From JBOGEB01 sp050743125 (GTDB lineage: Bacteria > Actinomycetota > Nitriliruptoria > Euzebyales > Egibacteraceae), in NCBI GenBank assembly GCA_050743125.1, contig JBOGEB010000143.1:1-11359 (forward strand): 11,359 nt of DNA, given 5' to 3'. The notes beneath the pieces are model-generated. The model saw nothing but the letters and a program-made list of their open reading frames with translations. It was not told the origin of the DNA and ran no database searches. Positions 5,496 to 11,359 of the stretch are shown in pieces; within the stretch, counting starts at the first letter, position 1; every line of letters begins with the position of its first letter. Both the position numbers and the translations under genes were made by a program.

Positions 5496-6875
5496 TCAGG
5501 CGAGGAACGGCGAGGCCGCGATGAATGGGCGCTCGATCCGTCCGAGTTCGGTCGCTGGCGGGCCTCCGCGCAGATCCAGGGCGATCCGGTGCCAGTTCGC
5601 CGTCGCGCGCAGCCGGGCCAGGATCGAGTTCACGCCCCAGTGGATGCGGTTCAGCAGCAGGTAGTCGGGCGGCAGGTTGAGCTTGCGCATGAGATCGGCG
5701 TAGCCGCCCCGGGGGTCGGCGGTGGCCCGGGTGACCTCGCGGGCGAACTCGGGCGTGTAGCTGAACACCCGGTCGGAGCGCACCGGCTCGTTGAACACGC
5801 AGAACCAGTGGAGCAGCTTCTCCGGATCAGGCATCGACGCGGGCAGGAACCCGGCCCTGCGCAACCCCTCGGCGAGTCGCTGCGCGTCCTGAGCGATCAC
5901 CGCGTCGAGCTGCTCGAGGAGCACCGCGCGGGTCTCGTGGCGGAACATCTTCACGCTGCCGAAGTCGAGGAAGGTGACGCTCCCGTCACTCGGGAAGAGG
6001 TAGTTGCCTGGGTGTGGGTCCGCGTTGAACAGCCGGAACCGGTTCAGCGATCCGAAGATGAACCGGTAGATGATCTCCCCGTACCGCTGGCGGGAGGCCT
6101 GGGACGCCGACGCGAGCATCTCGTCGAAGTTCAACCCTTCGACGTACTCGCTCACGAGCACACGGGGGCGGCAGTAGCCGGCGTAGATGCGCGGGACGCG
6201 AATGAACGGGTGACCGTCGTAGCGCTCGAAGAACGCCTGCTGGTAGGTCGCCTCGCGCTGGTAGTCCAGCTCGTCGAGCAGCCGCTCGCGGAGCTCTTCG
6301 AGCAAGGGGCGCATCTTCATGTGGGGCGAGATCATTTTGCCGATAGGCGCGAACGCCTCGGCGTTCGCGAGGTCGGACTCCACGGCCTCGGCCACGCCTG
6401 GGTACTGAACCTTCGTGACGACCTCCGTGCCGTCCGGTAGCTGCGCCCGGTGGACCTGACCGATGCTCGCGCTCGCGATCGGCTCCGGGTCCCAGCGAGC
6501 GAAGGCCACGTCGGGCGGCGCGCCGTACTCCTGCTCGATCACCCTGGCGATGACCTCGGGGTCGACCGGCGGCGCGGCGTCCTGGAGGTCGCCGAGCACC
6601 TCGTGGTAGACGGCTTGGACCTCGGGGTCGACGTCGAGGTCGACGAAGCTCGCGATCTGCCCGAGCTTCATCGCGGCGCCCTTCATCGAGCCGAGCAGCG
6701 TGAGGATCCTCTCAGCGGTCTCGGCGTGGAAACGCTGGTCAGCGTCTGCGTCGACCAGTCCGCGTAGGCGCGAGGCGAGGAAGCTCGCCCCAGTCGCGGC
6801 CGACAGCTTCGCGACCCGCGCTCCCCGCTGTACTCGATTGGGCACGGGCAGGCTCGCGGCGGGGGGCTCCGGCAT
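5496..6875 (-). CDS. ABC1/AarF-UbiB (ADCK) family atypical kinase
   Basis: This 459-residue protein belongs to the UbiB/ADCK family of atypical kinase-like ATPases, best known for supporting quinone and other lipid metabolism. The family hallmarks are in order: the KxGQ motif as KLGQ (70-73), the Ala/Ser-rich nucleotide loop ASASIGQVH (134-142), the lobe lysine in VTKVQYPG (153-160), ELDYQREA (202-209), the catalytic-loop equivalent NADPHPGNYLF (284-294) and the metal-binding FLDFGS (302-307). Length is normal. No membrane segment is obvious at the C-terminus. ATG 6875 begins close to an AGAGG and is the only sensible start. It is divergently transcribed from cysQ across 85 bp. No quinone biosynthesis gene is nearby, so its substrate or pathway cannot be inferred from context. 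Confidence 0.93.
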   Translation of the reverse strand: MPEPPAASLPVPNRVQRGARVAKLSAATGASFLASRLRGLVDADADQRFHAETAERILTLLGSMKGAAMKLGQIASFVDLDVDPEVQAVYHEVLGDLQDAAPPVDPEVIARVIEQEYGAPPDVAFARWDPEPIASASIGQVHRAQLPDGTEVVTKVQYPGVAEAVESDLANAEAFAPIGKMISPHMKMRPLLEELRERLLDELDYQREATYQQAFFERYDGHPFIRVPRIYAGYCRPRVLVSEYVEGLNFDEMLASASQASRQRYGEIIYRFIFGSLNRFRLFNADPHPGNYLFPSDGSVTFLDFGSVKMFRHETRAVLLEQLDAVIAQDAQRLAEGLRRAGFLPASMPDPEKLLHWFCVFNEPVRSDRVFSYTPEFAREVTRATADPRGGYADLMRKLNLPPDYLLLNRIHWGVNSILARLRATANWHRIALDLRGGPPATELGRIERPFIAASPFLA

Positions 6876-6907
6876 GCCTCTATTCTGCCCGCGCGCTTGC
6901 CCCCGCG

Positions 6908-6913
6908 TACGAT
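6908..6913 (+). promoter_or_regulatory. Possible -10 box for cysQ
   Basis: TACGAT fits the actinobacterial TANNNT -10 consensus and lies in the 85-bp gap between the divergent kinase and cysQ genes. No good -35 is visible, as is common in this phylum. An AAGGGG ribosome site follows, eight bases before the cysQ GTG. Confidence 0.3.
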
Positions 6914-6960
6914 GGCGAGGATGCGGGCGGTGCTGCGGGTGGTCTTAAGGGGACGATGAC

Positions 6961-7701
6961 GTGAATGACCACGCCGAAGCCACTCGTATCGCCGAGGCCG
7001 CAGGCCGCCTGTTGCTCGAGCTGCGGGCCGTGCTCTCGGCCAACGGCGTGGTCGATGCCCCAGCGTTACGGGCGCGCGGCGACCAGGCGTCGCACGAGCT
7101 GATCATGGCCGAGCTCCGGGCGGCGTTCCCGGCCGACGCCGTGCTCAGCGAGGAGGGCAAGGACGACCCCGCGCGGCTGGGCGCGCGCCGTGTGTGGGTC
7201 GTGGACCCGCTCGACGGCACCCGCGAGTTCGGCGAGGTCGACCGGACCGACTGGGCCGTGCACGTCGCGCTCGTCGAGGACGGGACACTGGCCGCGGGCG
7301 CCGTCGCCCTGCCCTCGTTGGGCCTCACGCTGGGAACCTCGCCGCCACCGGCCGCCCCGCCGCCCATGCCCGCCCGCCCGCGCCTAGTCGTGAGCCGCAC
7401 CCGCCCGCCTGCCGTCACCGAGACGCTCCGCGCTGCGCTCGACGGCGAGCTCGTCGCCATGGGCTCGGCCGGCGCGAAGGCGATGGCCGTCGTCCTCGGC
7501 CAGGCCGACGTTTACGCCCACGCCGGCGGCCAGTACGAGTGGGATTCCGCCGCCCCCGCCGCCGTCGCCGTCGCCGCCGGCCTCCACGTCTCCCGCCTCG
7601 ACGGCTCGCCGTTGGTCTACAACCAGCCCGACCCCTACCTCCCCGACGTGCTCATCTGCCGCCCAGAGCTCGCCGCCAAGGTCATCGCCGCCGCCCGCTG
7701 A
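6961..7701 (+). CDS. cysQ: 3'(2'),5'-bisphosphate nucleotidase, CysQ type
   Basis: Member of the magnesium-dependent, lithium-sensitive inositol monophosphatase superfamily. CysQ removes the 3' phosphate of PAP/PAPS and so supports sulfate assimilation and sulfation; the mycobacterial form also acts on inositol phosphate and fructose-1,6-bisphosphate. The metal-binding signatures are LSEEG (62-66), WVVDPLDGTREF (79-90) and YEWDSAAPA (192-200). The segments GSAGAKAMAV and SRLDGSPLVYNQPDPYLPD closely resemble mycobacterial CysQ as I recall it. Length (246) is slightly shorter than that enzyme. GTG 6961 is supported by AAGGGG eight bases upstream; there is no alternative in-frame start before the first conserved helix. 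It is transcribed alone, divergent from the ABC1 kinase gene. Confidence 0.93.
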   Translation: MNDHAEATRIAEAAGRLLLELRAVLSANGVVDAPALRARGDQASHELIMAELRAAFPADAVLSEEGKDDPARLGARRVWVVDPLDGTREFGEVDRTDWAVHVALVEDGTLAAGAVALPSLGLTLGTSPPPAAPPPMPARPRLVVSRTRPPAVTETLRAALDGELVAMGSAGAKAMAVVLGQADVYAHAGGQYEWDSAAPAAVAVAAGLHVSRLDGSPLVYNQPDPYLPDVLICRPELAAKVIAAAR

Positions 7702-7882
7702 CCCGCCGCGCTGGCGAGCAGCAACCCGGTTCCCTATAAGACGCTCCCCGGACGTCCATCAAGAGCGGGCAAGAGCTGCCGGCACGTCTGGGGCGATCTT
7801 CTCGTGGACCGCAAGTGGCCGCCGCCGAGGGAACGGGCAATTCCTCACCCGGCGCCCTGACCGGCACGTTGCTCGACGCCCA

Positions 7883-7898
7883 TCAGGGATTTCCCTGA
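7883..7898. repeat. Short inverted repeat, operator-like
   Basis: TCAGGGA (7883-7889) and TCCCTGA (7892-7898) are perfect inverted repeats separated by TT. They lie about 115 bp before the start of the 576-residue protein gene. The arrangement suits a dimeric regulator site. It is too short and lacks the T run expected of a terminator for cysQ. Confidence 0.3.
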
Positions 7899-7994
7899 CT
7901 GGTCGGCGATGTTGTTGCCCCCTATGGTGCTTGGAGTGGCGATGCCACGATGAGGCTCGATCTTCGCCCAAAACCGAGGTTGTAGGTGTACCGT

Positions 7995-8001
7995 AAAGGA
8001 G
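7995..8001 (+). promoter_or_regulatory. Ribosome binding site that decides the 8013 start
   Basis: AAAGGAG ends 11 bases before ATG 8013. An earlier in-frame GTG at 7986 lies upstream of this site and cannot use it, so ATG 8013 is preferred. The spacing is slightly long. Confidence 0.6.
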
Positions 8002-8012
8002 ACAGGCTGAAA

Positions 8013-9743
8013 ATGGATATAGACACTCAAGCGTTCCTCAGACAACGAAGCGCCGGGAAGTTCACTCGGATGGAGCGCGGTGAGCTCGTCATCTTCCCAC
8101 ACCTCCCGCCCTGCCGGCTCAAGATCCTCATGGTCGCGGACGGGTACCCTTCGCTGGGCTTGATCATCTCGTTTAGTCACTCCTATTTCGGATTGTCCGC
8201 CGTGCTGGACACTCTGCGGGACAATCCAGAGTACTTCGTGAAGTTCGACGTCACGCGGGCGCATCGGCAAACCGACCCCTTCAAGCCCGACCCGGAAACC
8301 CAGCCGGTTGAGCACGAGCACTACGGCCCGCATTATGAGAATTTTCGTTTTGAACAACCCGATTTCGACATCAACGAGTACGATCAGGTCTGGCTCTTCG
8401 GAGCCCGCAGCGAGAAAAGTATCGAGCCGCCTGACCAAGATGATTCTCAGCGGCTGACCGATGCCGAGTTGGCGATCCTGGCGCGGTGGATGGACAACGG
8501 CGGGGGGCTGTTTGCGACAGGGGACCACGCAGACCTTGGCGCGAGCCTGTCCGCTCGCGTCCCGCGCATCCGCTCGATGCGGAAATGGACGCACGCCCAA
8601 GGAGTGCCTCTACCAACCGGACCCGACCGGCATGACTCCCTTCGGAAAGGCCACGACGACGCCTACACGTTCGATGACGAGTCCGACGACCTCCCGATGT
8701 CGATCAGCCTGAAGTATTATCCAGCACCGTCCTGGTCGCCGTTCAAGATGAAGAAATATCCTCACCCACTGCTTTGTGGCTCGGCAGGGCCGATCGACAT
8801 TCTGCCCGATCATCCCCATGAGGGTGAGGTCATCCCTGAGAGTTCGATCGACCTCACCCAGTCGTTCAGCTTTTCCGGCTACAGCGGCGACGAATACCCC
8901 GCCACGGCTGGGGTCCAGCCAACGCCTGAGGTGGTCGCTTGGGCGACCGTGCAGGCTGATCACACCGCCACCGACTTCAAGGGGGTGGCCAACTTCAAAG
9001 TCTATGGAGCCATTGGGGCGTACGACGGTCACGCCGCCGACGTGGGCCGGGCCGCTGTGGACTCGACCTGGCATCACTGGTTCGACGTCAACCTGACGGG
9101 ACGGCCGCTAGGAGACCTGGACAGCCTTCCCATGGACAGCACCAACCCGAAGACGCTTGGGTTCCTGGCGACGACCGCCGGCAAACAGGCATATGCGCGG
9201 ATCCAAGAGTACTACCGTAACGTGGCGATGTGGCTAGCGAGCAAGCCCAAGCAGCGGTGCATGTTCTTGCGGGCCACCTGGGGCGCTGTGCTCCGGTACC
9301 CAGCAGCGGAGCGCCTGAGTCTCGACATGCCCACCTGGGAGCTTGGGGAATACATAAAAGAAGTGATCTGCCAGCGAGCTAACCAGTGTATCCTCACCAA
9401 TTGGCTGATCGATCTATGCCCCCCTACGGCCTTTGACGTCCTCGGGGACCTGGGGCCGCAACCTGACGTCCGCTTGACGTCCCCGCCATGGGAGGTGGTC
9501 GAGGTGTACTCCTTAGGGGGAATTACCAGAGAGCTGCTCCGGCGTGCGTACGAGTTCGAAGACCGCCAGGAGGGCCTTGAGGAGGAGAGCCTCGCCGCAG
9601 CGCTTGTCGGAGGCGCGCAAACAGGGGCGAGGGAGTTGATCGACGTGTTGGAAGCCTCCATGGGGGATACTCAGGGACGAGTCAGCAGCCTCTCGGAGCT
9701 CATGCGTGAATCTCGCCGCTCCGCGCGAGATTTCATGGAGTAA
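8013..9743 (+). CDS. Uncharacterised 576-residue protein with ThuA/amidotransferase-like N-terminal fold
   Basis: I do not recognise a named family. The first 180 residues look like a Rossmann-type domain of the ThuA/class I glutamine amidotransferase-like group: strand LKILMVADGYPS (36-47), a buried-looking YDQVWLFGA (123-131), helix LTDAELAILARWMDNGGGLF (148-167), then TGDHADLG (169-176). Further His/Asp-rich stretches follow, including GPDRHDSLRKGHDDAYTFDD (203-222), ILPDHPHEGE (263-272) and GHAADVGRAAVDSTWHHWFD (339-358), plausible metal or active-site elements. Residues about 395-576 are mostly helical. There is no signal peptide or membrane segment, so it should be cytoplasmic. No Cys-His-Glu amidotransferase triad can be pointed to. 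Codon use is clearly less GC-biased than in cysQ and pfp, suggesting acquisition. It stands alone between two inverted repeats. Confidence 0.85.
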   Translation: MDIDTQAFLRQRSAGKFTRMERGELVIFPHLPPCRLKILMVADGYPSLGLIISFSHSYFGLSAVLDTLRDNPEYFVKFDVTRAHRQTDPFKPDPETQPVEHEHYGPHYENFRFEQPDFDINEYDQVWLFGARSEKSIEPPDQDDSQRLTDAELAILARWMDNGGGLFATGDHADLGASLSARVPRIRSMRKWTHAQGVPLPTGPDRHDSLRKGHDDAYTFDDESDDLPMSISLKYYPAPSWSPFKMKKYPHPLLCGSAGPIDILPDHPHEGEVIPESSIDLTQSFSFSGYSGDEYPATAGVQPTPEVVAWATVQADHTATDFKGVANFKVYGAIGAYDGHAADVGRAAVDSTWHHWFDVNLTGRPLGDLDSLPMDSTNPKTLGFLATTAGKQAYARIQEYYRNVAMWLASKPKQRCMFLRATWGAVLRYPAAERLSLDMPTWELGEYIKEVICQRANQCILTNWLIDLCPPTAFDVLGDLGPQPDVRLTSPPWEVVEVYSLGGITRELLRRAYEFEDRQEGLEEESLAAALVGGAQTGARELIDVLEASMGDTQGRVSSLSELMRESRRSARDFME

Positions 9744-9826
9744 ACGGCACCCAACGCCTCATCAGGAGCGGGTCCGCCCAGGCCCATTCTCGTTATCCGG
9801 GGTGACGACGCCTCGGCTTGTCGTGG

Positions 9827-9864
9827 GTGGAGGATTCCGGCCAAATACGGCCGGAATCCTCCAC
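9827..9864. terminator. Perfect 16-bp hairpin, terminator- or operator-like
   Basis: GTGGAGGATTCCGGCC (9827-9842) is exactly complementary to GGCCGGAATCCTCCAC (9849-9864), with the loop AAATAC. It lies 83 bases after the preceding stop codon and about 205 bases before pfp. There is no T run on either side. A tail-less terminator for the 576-residue protein gene is the simplest reading; a dispersed palindromic repeat or a regulator site are alternatives. Confidence 0.55.
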
Positions 9865-10061
9865 ACCACTGCCGCCGACTCGCACGCCACCGCCCTCGCG
9901 TGAGCCCTGATGTGGCCGTCCATGCCGTGTGGCCGACCTGGGCGCGATATTCGGGCTGCCGAGGGGTACTTTGGCGCCCAGCCTGGGGCTGCGACCAGCG
10001 GGAAACGTGGCAGGGGCCATGACGAGGTAGCGTCTGGACCGTCCATGCGGAAGTCGACTTT

Positions 10062-10065
10062 GGAG
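10062..10065 (+). promoter_or_regulatory. Ribosome binding site of pfp
   Basis: GGAG lies six bases before ATG 10072 and selects it over the in-frame ATG 10045 and the earlier GTG/ATG codons. The chosen start places the conserved MRVGVLTGGGDCPGLNAVIR at the N-terminus, as in the family. Confidence 0.6.
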
Positions 10066-10071
10066 CGAGCG

Positions 10072-11103
10072 ATGCGAGTCGGAGTGCTGACGGGCGGCGG
10101 TGACTGCCCGGGTCTCAATGCTGTCATCCGGGCTATGGTGCGCAAGGGCGAGCGCCATTACCACGACGAGTTGGTGGGGTTTCAGGATGGCTGGAAGGGC
10201 GTGCTCGACAACTGCACGATGCCCCTGGACGTCGAATGCTGCCGCGGCATCCTCCCCCGCGGCGGCACCATTCTGGGGACGTCGCGCACCAACCCCTTCG
10301 TGCTCGACGGGGGCGTGGAGGCAGTGACGGACACGCTGGCCAAGGAGCGGATCGACGCGCTGGTAGCCATTGGTGGGGACGACACTCTCGGCGTGGGCCA
10401 CAAGCTCGCCGCTTACGGCGTGAAGATCGTCGGGGTACCGAAGACGATCGACAACGACTTGTCGGCCACCGAGGTGACCTTCGGTTTCCACACCGCGGTG
10501 CAGATCGCCACCGACGCCATCGACCGGCTGCACACTACCGCCGAGTCTCACGACCGGGTACTGGTGTGTGAGGTGATGGGCCGCCACGCTGGCTGGATCG
10601 CGACGTACGCCGGCATCGCTGGGGGGGCGGCCGAGATCCTCATCCCCGAGGAGCCCTTCGACGTCGAGCGGGTGTGCGAGGACCTGCGACGCCGTCACGA
10701 GAAGGGCCGTTATGCCTCCATCGTGGTGGTGGCCGAGGGGGCCAGGCCCAAGGAGGGCTCGGTCACCCTCCAGTCGGGCGAGCTCGACGCCTTCGGCCAC
10801 GTCCGCCTGGGCGGCATCGGCCAGGCGCTGGCCAACGAAATCGAGAAGCGCACCGGCTTCGAGACCCGGGTCACCGTCCTCGGCCATGTCCAGCGGGGCG
10901 GCACGCCTACCGCCTTCGACCGGGTGCTGGCCACCCGTTTCGGCATTGCCGCCATCGATGCCGTGCACGACGGCGCCTTTGACCAGATGGTAGCGCTCCA
11001 GGCTGGGCAGGTCGTGCGGGTCCCGTTGGCCGAGGCGGTCGGCCAGCTCAAGACGCTCGACCCCGACTTGTTCCACGGCGTGGCCGAGCCCTTCTTCGGC
11101 TGA
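10072..11103 (+). CDS. pfp: 6-phosphofructokinase, probably pyrophosphate-dependent
   Basis: Phosphorylates fructose 6-phosphate to fructose 1,6-bisphosphate in glycolysis, in the cytoplasm. The 343-residue protein shows the PFK order of motifs: GVLTGGGDCPGLNAVIR (4-20), ILGTSRTNP (67-75), GGDDT (101-105), PKTIDND (123-129), VMGRHAGWIA (168-177) and GHVQRGGTPTAFD near the C-terminus. In E. coli numbering, glycines 104 and 124 permit ATP; here they are Asp104 and Lys124, the pair that blocks the ATP alpha-phosphate and marks PPi-using enzymes. It is therefore likely reversible and could also serve gluconeogenesis (EC 2.7.1.90). Length suits the short actinobacterial homodimeric or tetrameric type. 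It is followed by hairpins and then a yjbQ-family gene on the same strand, which appears unrelated in function. Confidence 0.93.
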   Translation: MRVGVLTGGGDCPGLNAVIRAMVRKGERHYHDELVGFQDGWKGVLDNCTMPLDVECCRGILPRGGTILGTSRTNPFVLDGGVEAVTDTLAKERIDALVAIGGDDTLGVGHKLAAYGVKIVGVPKTIDNDLSATEVTFGFHTAVQIATDAIDRLHTTAESHDRVLVCEVMGRHAGWIATYAGIAGGAAEILIPEEPFDVERVCEDLRRRHEKGRYASIVVVAEGARPKEGSVTLQSGELDAFGHVRLGGIGQALANEIEKRTGFETRVTVLGHVQRGGTPTAFDRVLATRFGIAAIDAVHDGAFDQMVALQAGQVVRVPLAEAVGQLKTLDPDLFHGVAEPFFG

Positions 11104-11154
11104 GGCGCCATTCTCGGAACCGTGGCCTCAGATCTAGTGGTCCGCGCGGACCAC
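11101..11154. terminator. Two hairpins after pfp
   Basis: TGAGGC-GC-CA (11101-11110, including the stop codon) pairs with TGGCCTCA (11123-11130) with a two-base bulge. Directly after, GTGGTCCGC (11137-11145) and GCGGACCAC (11146-11154) form a perfect 18-bp palindrome. Neither has a T run. The first is terminator-like; the second, lying 29 bases before the next start, may instead be an operator for the following gene. Confidence 0.4.
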
Positions 11155-11183
11155 CACCAGGACGGCACGGCCGGGAGGGGCAT

Positions 11184-11359
11184 GTGGACACGATGACCTT
11201 CGAGGTGCCCACGGGCGGGCGGTTCGCTTGCGTCGATGTCACGGGCCAGGTCGCCCGATGGCTGCGTGGGCGGGAAGACGGGCTGTGCCATGTCTTCGTG
11301 CCGCACGCCACCGCCGGGCTCGCGTTGATCGAGATGGGCGCGGGGACGGAGCAGGACGT
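11184..11359 (+). CDS. YjbQ/UPF0047 family protein, 3' end outside window
   Basis: Only the first 58 residues are inside the window. The translation ends with DGLCHVFVPHATAGLALIEM then GAGTEQDV. The FVPHATAGLAL core is the YjbQ hallmark (usually FVPHTTAALT), with the conserved His in PHA and a beta-strand opening FEVPTGGRFACVDVTGQVA. YjbQ proteins form trimers and have reported thiamine-phosphate synthase-like activity in vitro; their main role is uncertain. I start at GTG 11184 because GGGAGG (11173-11178) ends five bases upstream. ATG 11193, in the same frame and three codons later, is possible. An out-of-frame ATG at 11182 terminates after four codons. The gene follows pfp by 80 bases on the same strand. 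Confidence 0.85.
   Translation, partial: MDTMTFEVPTGGRFACVDVTGQVARWLRGREDGLCHVFVPHATAGLALIEMGAGTEQD

Larger units (their letters stand above)
7702..8012. other. Gene-free region upstream of the 576-residue protein gene
   Basis: No protein-coding frame with recognisable content is present. The G+C content drops through this stretch from the very GC-rich cysQ toward the next gene. It holds the inverted repeat at 7883-7898 and the ribosome site at 7995-8001. A promoter for the downstream gene must lie here, but no clear -35/-10 pair can be defended. Confidence 0.5.
9744..10071. other. Gene-free region before pfp
   Basis: No recognisable protein is encoded between the 576-residue protein gene and pfp. 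The region contains the long hairpin at 9827-9864. An open extension of the pfp frame upstream to 9910 exists but lies before the first conserved strand and has no ribosome site, so it is not counted as coding. TAGCGT at 10028-10033 could be a pfp -10 box, with low certainty. Confidence 0.5.

Noticed and set aside
5004..6440. Long plus-strand open frame opposite the ABC1 kinase gene
   Set aside because: It is the antisense shadow of a protein with all UbiB-family motifs, and its translation has no recognisable domain.
9916..10048. Ten-base direct repeat CCGTCCATGC at 9916-9925 and 10039-10048
   Set aside because: It is short, lacks flanking inverted repeats or symmetry, and can arise by chance in high-GC DNA.
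9793..11076. Long minus-strand open frame opposite pfp
   Set aside because: It is antisense to a complete phosphofructokinase and shows only mirror-type composition.
1..11359. CRISPR array or tandem repeat cluster
   Set aside because: No series of regularly spaced repeats was seen on reading through the window.

Overview
The window is high-GC, gene-dense DNA of actinobacterial type. The reasons are strong GC3 bias in most genes, a CysQ closely resembling the mycobacterial form, a phosphofructokinase with the active-site residues of pyrophosphate-dependent enzymes (common in this phylum), several possible leaderless starts with a TANNNT box just upstream, and GTG starts. Genus cannot be told from the sequence. 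The neighbourhood mixes metabolic genes with clear scars of mobile DNA.

Layout. Positions 1-398 hold no recognisable gene, only two hairpins. From 998 down to 399 on the minus strand lies a BrnT/BrnA-type toxin-antitoxin pair whose toxin is broken by a one-base frameshift. At 1173-1217 there is a 3' fragment of a tRNA gene, most like tRNA-Cys, with no 5' half, followed by a perfect 46-bp palindrome (1269-1314). Then comes metG (1490-2998, plus strand), a methionyl-tRNA synthetase of the zinc-containing Thermus-like type. Converging on it from the minus strand are an IclR-family regulator (3929-3153) and, just upstream of that, a DnaQ-fold exonuclease-like protein (4519-3977) in which all five DEDDh catalytic positions appear replaced.

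At 4662-4826 is a 165-bp non-coding element with 19-bp terminal inverted repeats (16/19 matching) bounded by a perfect 7-bp direct repeat. It looks like a miniature inverted-repeat transposable element (MITE), inserted exactly at the stop codon of a small zinc-ribbon gene (5098-4829, minus). An ABC1/AarF-UbiB atypical kinase gene follows (6875-5496, minus), divergent from cysQ (6961-7701, plus).

Next comes a lower-GC gene for a 576-residue protein of unknown function (8013-9743, plus). Its N-terminal half looks like a ThuA/class I amidotransferase-like Rossmann fold, and it carries conserved-looking His/Asp clusters. A long perfect hairpin (9827-9864) separates it from pfp (10072-11103), a phosphofructokinase with the GGDDT and PKTIDND residues typical of pyrophosphate use. 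The window ends inside a YjbQ/UPF0047-family gene (from 11184).

The metabolic genes do not form one pathway. The more unusual content is the mobile-element debris (tRNA 3' fragment, palindrome, MITE, decayed toxin-antitoxin pair), the apparent pseudo-exonuclease next to the IclR regulator, and the orphan 576-residue protein.
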